From: Eragrostis nindensis
Lineage: Eukaryota; Streptophyta; Magnoliopsida; Poales; Poaceae
Assembly (NCBI GenBank): GCA_012490785.1
Contig: JAAXCT010000456.1
Coordinates: 186,001-250,000, forward strand
Length of the DNA stretch: 64,000 nucleotides
Reading direction: 5' to 3'
The position numbers and the translations under genes were made by a program. Positions 55,985 to 64,000 of this stretch are shown here, in pieces. The notes beneath the pieces were generated by a model. It saw only the letters and a list, made by a program, of their open reading frames with translations. It did not search any database and had not been told where the DNA came from. Position 1 is the stretch's first letter. Each line of letters opens with the position of its first letter.

Positions 55985-58028
55985 GTGCAGAGGAGGAGCG
56001 GACTGCCTGATCAAGTTGTTTGGGACGACGATCCCCGTGCCGGAGGCCGGCGACGCCAAGGTTGGTTGCCGTGGCTTCTCTCATTCGATTTCCTTCTTTT
56101 CTCTGTGCGCGCTTACGAGTTCTTGACTTCTTGCGGCCGGAGTGGCGAAATCGATTTGCTGTTCTGCAAATTCGAGAAGTTTTCAGGACATTCGGCTCTA
56201 GTTTTGGGGAACTCCTTTCGTTATAATAAAAACATGGGTGATGGGTCCCTGGATCAAAGGGTGTATGTAGCACGATTGGATTTCAGTGCCAGATGTCCCC
56301 GTTGTCAATTTCTTGTGATCGATTTCAGGAATAGTACAATAAGCTATAGAAAAGGATGAATGATTTCGACTGTACAAGAATGCAAATTTTAGTTTTGGAC
56401 GAGCTCTTAAGTTGTTTCTGGGACAATTTGGTCTCTTCAGATGAGATGCTTATCCTCTGGTGTCCTGTGCAAATATTTGTCAAACTGGTTTTCCTTCCTA
56501 TAAGCTCTATCTATGAAAACAACATCCTACCTTCCAGCAGAGCTCAGTAGCTGGAACTAAAGCCGAATATAGCAACAACAGGGTAATGGGAAATTAAACT
56601 GGTAAAGCTGTACTAGTATATCAGTGAAAAATAAAGCCGACAACTTTTTGCCCAAATTTGCGTTTCATGGCAATCAGATGTGCAGCTCTTTCGAGAACAA
56701 AAAGGAACAAGAGGATAAAGCGGATGTATTATTTCCTCTTCTTCCGTTTTATGAATATATAACAATCAGTAGATCAGTAGCCTTCTCATTAAAGCAAAAT
56801 AAGTTGCAGATTGGCAATTTTTTTTTGCAAGATTACACAAAAAAGTTCTAGGAGCTGATCGGGAGTATTCTCTGTATCGTTTCAGGATCTTCAGTACAGT
56901 GGCAGCAGCAGCTCCTCTGAATCCGATGGCAAGGAGAGCACGCACCAGGACAACTCAGACCCGCCTCCGCAGCCGGAGGTCGTTGACGCCGAGGACCCCA
57001 AGAGCTCGCTGGAATCGCAGCAGCAGCCCGGCGACGACGAGGCGAGCCAAAAGGAGAAGCTGAAGAAGCCGGACAAGGTGCTCCCCTGCCCCCGGTGCAA
57101 CAGCATGGACACCAAGTTCTGCTACTTCAACAACTACAACGTCAACCAGCCGCGCCACTTCTGCAAGAACTGCCAGCGGTACTGGACCGCCGGCGGCGCC
57201 ATGCGGAACGTGCCCGTGGGCGCCGGCCGGCGCAAGAACAAGAACGCCGTCGCCGCTTCCCACTTCCTTCAGAGGGTCCGGGCGGCGCTGCCCGCCGGCG
57301 ACCCGCTCAAAACCAACGGCACGGTGCTCAGCTTCGGCCACGGCGCGCCGGCCCTGGACCTCGCCGAGCAGGCGAGCCACTTGAGGGAGAAGCTGCACGT
57401 CCCCGTCGGAAGCACCGGCAGCGAAGGATCGATCAACAGGAATGACAAGAACCTGAGTGGCATCAAGGAGATAGTTACTGTAGAGAATCCTGCAAATGGA
57501 GTAGTGCAGCATCCGGTGACCATGAACGGGGCAACCATGTGGCCGCCATACGGCTGTGCACCACCTCAGGCATATTACCCACCTGGCATCGCAATTCCGA
57601 TATACCCAGCTGCGCCGGGCTACTGGGGCTGCATGGTTCCCGGAGGCTGGAGCCTGCCATGGCCGGTGCAATCGCCGACGCAGGGCCTCTCGTCGCCCAC
57701 CAGTGCGCCTTCAGTCTCCTCAGGGGCTGACTCCCTCACACTAGGTAAGCACGCCAGGGAGGGTGACGAGGGGAGAAGCCATGAAAGTGGCAAGGTGTGG
57801 GCGCCAAAGACTATTCGGATTGACGACGCCGACAAGGTAGCCAAGAGCTCAATCTTGTCGCTGATCGGGATCAAGGGCGACCTGGAGGGGCGACGCAAGC
57901 ATGGGACGGTGTTCGAGCTGAAGCGTGACGCCAAGACGGCGAAACAGGCGATGATCACAAGCTCGCCGCTCCTGCACGCGAACCCGGTCGCGCTCACGCG
58001 CTCATTGACCTTCCAGGAGGGATCTTGA
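55977..58028 (+). CDS. DOF12: Dof transcription factor, cycling Dof factor (CDF) class
   Basis: Two exons, 55977-56060 and 56886-58028, join in phase 0 (408 residues). The N-terminus has the CDF motif CLIKLFGTTIPVPE. The Dof zinc finger is CPRC..C..C at residues 96-124 (C96, C99, C121, C124) with RHFCKNCQRYWTAGGAMRNV, and it binds AAAG cores. C-terminal CDF motifs are WAPKTIRIDDADKVAKSSIL (about 338-357) and ANPVALTRSLTFQEGS at the very end. CDFs repress or adjust photoperiodic genes and are targets of FKF1/GI degradation in Arabidopsis. Rice DOF12 affects flowering time and, as I recall, has antisense transcripts; the name rests on the neighbouring CSLA4. A Pro/Gln- and Ser-rich middle is unstructured. 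The 5' leader carries an overlapping upstream ORF. Confidence 0.92.
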
Positions 58029-60768
58029 GCACCGTTGATCTGCAGGAATTTTCCCATGCGCCTTCTGATTTGAAAGCAAGCTTAGCCTGACAGCACTGAT
58101 TTTTGTTACATTTTTTGAATCAGAGGATTGTACAGTAGGTGCTGATGGAAAGAGTGTGTGGCATAGTTAGTTGGGGACTTGTAATAGGTAGCAGCATGTA
58201 AATAGAAGAATTAGCTATTTGGGTTGGAGAAAAACCAGGAGATAAGGTCCCTGGTTGTATATATATGGAATAAAGATGGAATATATGGCTTGAGATATTC
58301 ATTCTTCAGCAGCTTGTTAACAAGGTCTTGGAATATATAATTTTTTTTCTCGTTTGGCACAAAAACACATAGACGAGTCCACTAGATTCGGGATCTATTC
58401 ACATACCTCATATCTGTCAACTTTCTATACTTGCATCAGGATAGACAGGGAACAGTATCTGATTTCTTTGTTATTTTTCTTAGCATCAGTTCTTTTTTCA
58501 TTTCTTCTTTCTTTAGTTCCTTTTCCCCTTTTGGCTGGGATAATTGGACCAAGAAAGTGGTGCCAAAAGTGAAGGCAGGCATGGCCAAAAGTAGGGAAAG
58601 TGACATGCAACTGCTTGTCCAATTGCCCCCACTGATATTAAAAGCGAAAGCTGAATATTATATTTTAGCTGCTTTGCATACTGCCAGCTCAGTCCTACAA
58701 ACAGTCCAATAAGTGAGAAAAAAGGAGAAAGAAATTAGAGGAAGAAAAAGAGAAATACAAGATCTAGTAATAGATTTATGAGTTGGACGGGGGATGCAAG
58801 AGAAAGAATGGAGAGGGACATAGGAACATGATTGTTTACTGATCCTACATTAGGGTACTGATCATCTCATGAATAAACAGATAAGACACCAAGAAAATAA
58901 TAAAAGAAGCAGAGCAGAATCAATAGTTTCTTTTCCTATGACAAAATGATATGAATGGAAGCACACACGTGTGTTTTAGACTCAAAAGAACACATGTATG
59001 TGCTCCAGATCATAAATATTACTTTAAAAATAAGCCGAATAGAAGGTGAGATAAAATGGTCATAGACAATTCCTTTTGTTAAGTAGCAAACCATATTTGT
59101 CGTGATTCAAAACATGAATAATTAGCCCCATTCATACTGCCTTTTGGGCCGTTGACATTTGGGTGGTGCCACCTCCACTTGCACAAGCTGTCAACCAAAA
59201 TTACTAGAGTATTATACTTCACCTAAAACTCCAACCTCCTAAAGTCTATCCATATGTTAAATTGTCAACTTAATGATCAAAGATTGAGAACCGAAGCTGT
59301 AAAAGGTGATGAGTGGTAACTAGACTGCCACACTACTGCTGAAGTGCTGCACGCTTGATGCCTTTCAAGTAAGCATGATTATCTAAAAGATAGAAGGGTG
59401 TGCTTACACCTAAGTGCCACTTATACAGCTTTGGGATTGGAGGAGTGCGAGTGGATTCATATTGCACCCACAACTCAGACAGATATAAGATCGGGAACAA
59501 TTTCATTTGAAAGGTATCTTAGTTCGAAAAATGAACTATTGCTCGGTGTGTTAAACTAATATTTCCTGATACTACCCGTGTGAGCAGAGTTTCCTGTGAT
59601 GAGTCAAATAGAACTCATGTTTGGTGAGATGCACAGTAAAAATTTAAATTAAGAAACTTAAGAAAACGGCCAAGCTTGCTCAGGCAACGTCTATCTTCAG
59701 TAACTTTCGGCTATGCTATAAAACGAGTGAAATTATTCTTTTAGACACCTGGAGGTCAACCCCTATAAGCAGTCGACATGTTGCACTCTTCTAGCACCTT
59801 TTCAAAGTGATGCACCGAAAAACACTTTTAAGAAAAAAAAAAAACTTTGAACAAGCTTTGAGTGCACTTTCCCATCAAAGGCAAGTAAAGAAAAAGCAGG
59901 CACATAGTGGCCAACGAGGACTCATGAGTCACTGGGAGAATTCTATAACTTGTGAGTCCACACCAAGAATTAAAAATCTTATCATGATTGTTTTGAATGG
60001 TATTTTAATATGTGGTCAAGTTTAAATAAGAAAAGGGCATAAGGAAAGCGAGGAGATAGTGAGGCTCCAACCAACCCACCATGGACACGCAGAGATTTTT
60101 AGGAACGTCGTTCTCAGAAAGGGAAAATGATAAGAAAGCAAAGGCAAACAAGCCTTGCAAATGACGCAATTGATGTGCTCCAGTGTTGTTAGTAATCAGA
60201 CGAGTCGCTCAACAGTTCTAATAAGCAATTATCTGAAGGTTCAACTAATCAAAGTTTGACAATATGTAAACAGAAAGCTAAACAATTTCCAAGTGAAAAG
60301 ATCACTAAAAAGTAAGATGTGTGACATGCGAGTCAAATTGGTTGCAGGATTCAGATGTGAAAAATAATTGCATGGCATGAGATGTAAGAAAAGTTACTCT
60401 GATTTTATCGCAGCACACCTCAACAATCCCAAACATCCAAACAAGAATTATAACTCAAGTAAACAAGATATCAGGAACAACGCAATCAGGGTAAGGAGTT
60501 AACAATATTTGTGCACTAGAAATGGTGAGAGGTGCATGTTTTTAACTTGTGATAGTCTCTGACGCAGTCTATGGCATGAAAACAAGTCCTCCAGATTCAG
60601 AGTTTGAACATATCGAGATGGGAAGAAATGTTGAAAACGAAAGGTATGAGGACGGTACCAGTCATTGTCTCATTTATGGCAGCATTATACAGCTAAGGCC
60701 TGGCTTTGCAACATTTTCATACCCGGAGTTAAGGCGGTTATATATCCCTATGCCATCCAGAATCAAAC
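58029..60768. other. Intergenic region downstream of the Dof gene
   Basis: Dof 3' UTR (probably to about 58280) followed by AT-rich DNA. No recognised gene or element. Antisense transcripts reported for rice DOF12 might start here, but no promoter signal stands out. Confidence 0.5.
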
Positions 60769-61161
60769 TGTCATGGCCCAGATGGCCAAGGGCCGGCTGG
60801 ACCTACCATATGGGCTGGCTGGCCCAATAGCAAGGTCGGTACTGTTCACGCGCACTGTAGCAGACGTGAACAGTACCGCCCCCACCCCTTCCATATTATT
60901 AGGTTCCTTAGCCCTTAAGTTACTTAGGTGTCAAGTTGAGTCTCCTCTATATATAGAGGCCCCATGTAATCAGATCAAATCAAGCAAGGATAATTGAGGT
61001 TCTCCCTCTCCACGCACATAGGGCGGGCATGCCCTAGGGCAGCCGCCTCTCCCCCTCTCCCTTGCTGCGCCGCCGCTACTACGACGAGCCGTTGGCCTCT
61101 CCTAGGCCGCCGGCGATCCTCTATTCCTCCCCCAAATTCCGGTAAATCCATGCACATAACA
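60769..61161 (+). repeat. 5' LTR, with a 45-bp gap relative to the 3' LTR
   Basis: It carries a TATA-like tctatatatagagg and lacks the tcaccttgccc..cctcc segment present in the 3' LTR. The gap is bounded by short ctcc repeats. Confidence 0.9.
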
Positions 61162-62095
61162 TATTGGTATCAGAGCAACATCTATCTTGTGCGAGTACTT
61201 TCATCAACAGGCACAATGGCTGCAAGTTTCAATCTCAACAACCTAATGGCGGCCTCACCTCCTTCTTCCTCGGGATGTTATTCATATTCTTCACATTATC
61301 TGCTACACAACCTCCAGGATGGCATTCAAATGGAGGAGAATATTGTGCATATTGCAACATGGAACGAGTGCCACATTTTCTGCCCAATTATGCGCCTGTT
61401 GGTCTGGTGCATGATCCTGGTGGTAACTCTTCGTATTGCTTCAACCTTGTTGCAGGCCGATTCCATGAACCAACCATTGTCACAGGAACATCTTCCATTT
61501 ATTGTGGCCATGCTTGCATCTTCGGAGCCCTCACCTTCACCGCACGTCAACGGCTCCAACCAGCACCACCATGGCTTCTCTTTGATGGTGAGAGTATGAT
61601 GTCAGAACAAGGTACCGCACAGGGCGTTCCTCATGGACGTCATTCAGCCCATGAGCAACTCTGGCGACATCGGCGAGTGCGACAACCTCAATATAATCTT
61701 CGCCGACATCTTCAACAACTCCATCGTCGGGCATATCTTCTCCAACATCGTCGAGTTCATCGCTGGCCATATCTTCCTCGCCGACTTCAACGATGCTACA
61801 ACTATCTACAACCTCCTTCGCAGACCGGCCAACGACGACATCGCTGCACACCGACGATAAGGGATCTTCGTCATCTTTCCCCTGCGCCACGACATTGTCT
61901 CATGGAGCACTATTGGAGCGGCCCCCCTTCATCGACATCAACTTGGGGCTTCCTCGGACTTCAACCGTGGCCACCCCCTACGAGCATTACAACCACCCCT
62001 GCGTTGACTTGGCGTCATGCGGAGGATCTTCATCACAATAAGGCGCAAGATGTGCCCCAGCTCGAGGACGAGCTGGATCTTGAAGGGGTAGGAGA

Positions 62096-62533
62096 TGTCA
62101 TGGCCCAGATGGCCAAGGGCCGGCTGGACCTACCATATGGGCTGGCTGGCCCAATAGCAAGGTCGGTACTGTTCACGCGCACTGTAGCAGACGTGAACAG
62201 TACCGCCCCCACCCCTTCCATATTATTAGGTTCCTTAGCCCTTAAGTTACTTGGGTGTCAAGTTGAGTCTCCTCTATATATAGAGGCCCCATGTAATCAG
62301 ATCAAATCAAGCAAGGATAATTGAGGTTCTCCTCACCTTGCCCCAGCTTGGGCGCCGGCCTGTTGGCCGCCGCCTCCCTCTCCACGCACATAGGGCGGGC
62401 ATGCCCTAGGGCAGCCGCCTCTCCCCCTCTCCCTTGCTGCGCCGCCGCTACTACGACGAGCCGTTGGCCTCTCCTAGGCCGCCGGCGATCCTCTATTCCT
62501 CCCCCAAATTCCGGTAAATCCATGCACATAACA
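62096..62533 (+). repeat. 3' LTR
   Basis: The longer LTR copy, with the extra 45 bp at about 62332-62376. Otherwise almost identical to the 5' LTR. Confidence 0.9.
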
Positions 62534-63796
62534 CAAACACCTGTAGATACAAATGTTATCTCCATCAACTAGCATGTTAAAGAGTATAAAGTCACAATTC
62601 TTTATAAAGAGCTGTAGTTCTATATATAAGAGCAGAAGAAATCAGAAGAATTAGAAATGTCACACCGCAGTTGAAATAAACCTGCACGTACACGTTCCTG
62701 TTCACTTCACTATCAAAATGCGACTTTACGATGCAAAAGAAAAGGATATGATCAACCAACCAGCATTAAATAAGAACGTAACCTGAACTGTTAATAGCCA
62801 CACTCGGACAAACAAGATGATGACCACTTGATTTTCACAAAATGATAAGAGCACATAGTCACTACTTACAGTTCTGAAGGTTGGATGTTGTGGATCCTAC
62901 ATGTCATGTTATATTCAAATAGTCTGTGTTAAGACATATGCAAGTAGGCACTTTTCCAGAATGTAAAGAGAAGACATTTTATGGATTCCAACAAGAATGG
63001 CATGTGCCAGTCTTGATGAATCAGTAAAGTACAATAGCACAATTCTATAATGTACAAATCTTTTTTGAGTTGACAACTGCGGCTGTTGATGGCAGTTTTC
63101 CTATCAAATGCTAGTCTATCGTTTTAAACTAACTCATCCTTGATCCTTCCAACACAACACCAAAGTTCAGAAAGGAAAATGCTAACATATCGTATAGATT
63201 AAGTTCAGTGACTGAAGCCCTTCTGTTTACTGAATCATTCTACATCGTGTAGGGCCTGTAGGCCCCAAAAATGGGGAACAGATGGATCCATTTAGAAAAG
63301 GGAACAGATGGATCCTACATGAATCGCCCCTAAAGTTTGAAATTTCTTTTTGAAGTCTTTCGTACAGCTAAAAGGTGGAAAAAAAGGATCAAATCAGGGA
63401 ATAGCTACTACAATAGCAACTAGCAAGGCGCATCACTCAAGAAACAGGGCAGCGTTTCAAGAACAGTCGAATGGGCACGGGCAGAGGCAACCGAGAGGCG
63501 AGAGATCGACTTGAGGACCTTGCCTGGAGCTGGAGCGAAGCCGGCGGTGCGCCGCCACCCTTGGACCTTGGTGCGGAGCGCGGACGAACACGTCCGCAGG
63601 CACTGTTGCTCAACGACGGCGCCGACTTTACCGGCGTCCCGGGCTGGGCCGCGGCAAGGCTTCACGGCCGTTGGATAAAGAATCTAGGCACGTCGTCGGG
63701 TAGCCTATGCCGAAGACGGATTACGAAGAAGCCTGCTGATGAGACGAATCATATTTGTGTTTGCTAAAACATTAACGCGATTTATTTATTTTTTTT
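62534..63796. other. Intergenic region to the right window edge
   Basis: AT-rich without features except a GC-rich island at about 63450-63740 with overlapping short ORFs on both strands and no recognised domain. The island could be captured exon sequence, but nothing proves it. Confidence 0.45.
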
Positions 63797-64000
63797 TTGC
63801 GAAAGGGGAATTTCATTGATATTAAGCCATATTACATCCCCGGATTACAAGAACACCCCAAACAACTCCAACTCCATCGATGGGAGACAAGAAACCTTGA
63901 AAGAGCCATAAATTCCACCATCTAGGATCACCATCCCAGACGGATATGCCACGGAAGAGAACTCCGATCTGAACGAACACGGCCATCTCACCATCCGCCA
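63797..64000 (-). mobile_element. 3' end of a LINE-like element, cut by the window edge
   Basis: On the minus strand it ends ..atggcttaatatcaatgaaa followed by ttcccctttcgcaaaaaaaa, a poly(A)-tailed 3' end. Its interior aligns with 3780-3972 on plus. The body lies outside the window. Confidence 0.6.

Larger units (their letters stand above)
60769..62533 (+). mobile_element. Non-autonomous LTR retrotransposon (1.77 kb)
   Basis: Two LTRs start TGTCATGGCC and end CATAACA: 60769-61161 (393 bp) and 62096-62533 (438 bp). The target duplication CAAAC lies at 60764-60768 and 62534-62538. A primer-binding site TGGTATCAGAGC (initiator-tRNA-Met type, as in plant Copia elements) follows the 5' LTR at 61165. 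A purine-rich tract (tgaaggggtaggaga) ends at 62095. The 934-bp interior has no RT, integrase or RNase H motif. The long ORF through it (61164-62324) runs into the 3' LTR and matches nothing I know. The LTRs differ by one 45-bp gap and at least one substitution, so it inserted recently and needs enzymes from elsewhere. Confidence 0.93.

Noticed and set aside
61164..62324. 386-codon ORF
   Set aside because: It starts at the primer-binding site of the LTR element, runs into the 3' LTR and shows no known domain.
1..64000. CRISPR arrays, operons or bacterial-type systems
   Set aside because: Spliced plant genes throughout; the repeats present are transposons, microsatellites or short tandem duplications.

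Overview
The window looks like nuclear DNA of a grass, most likely rice (Oryza). Genes have GC-rich first exons and AT-rich introns with GT/AG borders. Short MITEs (Stowaway-, Tourist/PIF- and hAT-like) are dense between genes and in introns, and a tRNA-derived SINE is present. A CSLA glucomannan synthase gene lies next to a CDF-type Dof gene. From memory this matches the CSLA4-DOF12 pair on rice chromosome 3; that assignment is inference and was not searched.

Layout. 1-4.7 kb: no gene, only repeats. 4.8-8.2 kb (+): F-box/kelch-repeat protein with a 2.1-kb first intron. 9.05-9.84 kb (-): decayed MULE transposase. 9.9-12.4 kb and 22.4-25.5 kb (-): two intact six-exon NEN-type DEDDh exonuclease genes, a direct dispersed duplication. 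Between them lie a third NEN promoter/5'-end fragment (13.7-14.15 kb) and a frameshifted dirigent gene (15.4-16.0 kb). 27.3-29.2 kb (+): mitochondrial ribosomal protein bL32m. 30.4-32.75 kb (+): pectin methylesterase of the PME31 type. 36.0-37.2 kb (-): single-exon PHYTOCHROME KINASE SUBSTRATE-like protein. 39.3-43.8 kb (-): HGH1-like armadillo protein, 8 exons. 46.3-50.6 kb (+): CSLA mannan synthase, 9 exons. 56.0-58.0 kb (+): Dof factor of the cycling (CDF) class. 60.8-62.5 kb (+): young non-autonomous LTR retrotransposon. 63.8-64.0 kb (-): 3' end of a LINE-like element whose relative sits at 3.8-3.97 kb.

The genes do not form an operon or cluster with a shared pathway. Two thematic links are loose: CSLA and pectinesterase both act on cell-wall polysaccharides, and the PKS-like and CDF-type genes both belong to light/photoperiod families. 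All exon models were built by hand from splice signals and reading phase, and each intact model sums to an uninterrupted reading frame.

No previously undescribed system is evident. The points most worth a second look are the NEN duplication with its 69-codon linker difference and promoter fragment, the dirigent frameshift, the three ~360-bp diverged tandem repeats and the overlapping upstream ORF before the Dof gene, and the LTR element with a 45-bp LTR length difference and intact 5-bp target duplication.
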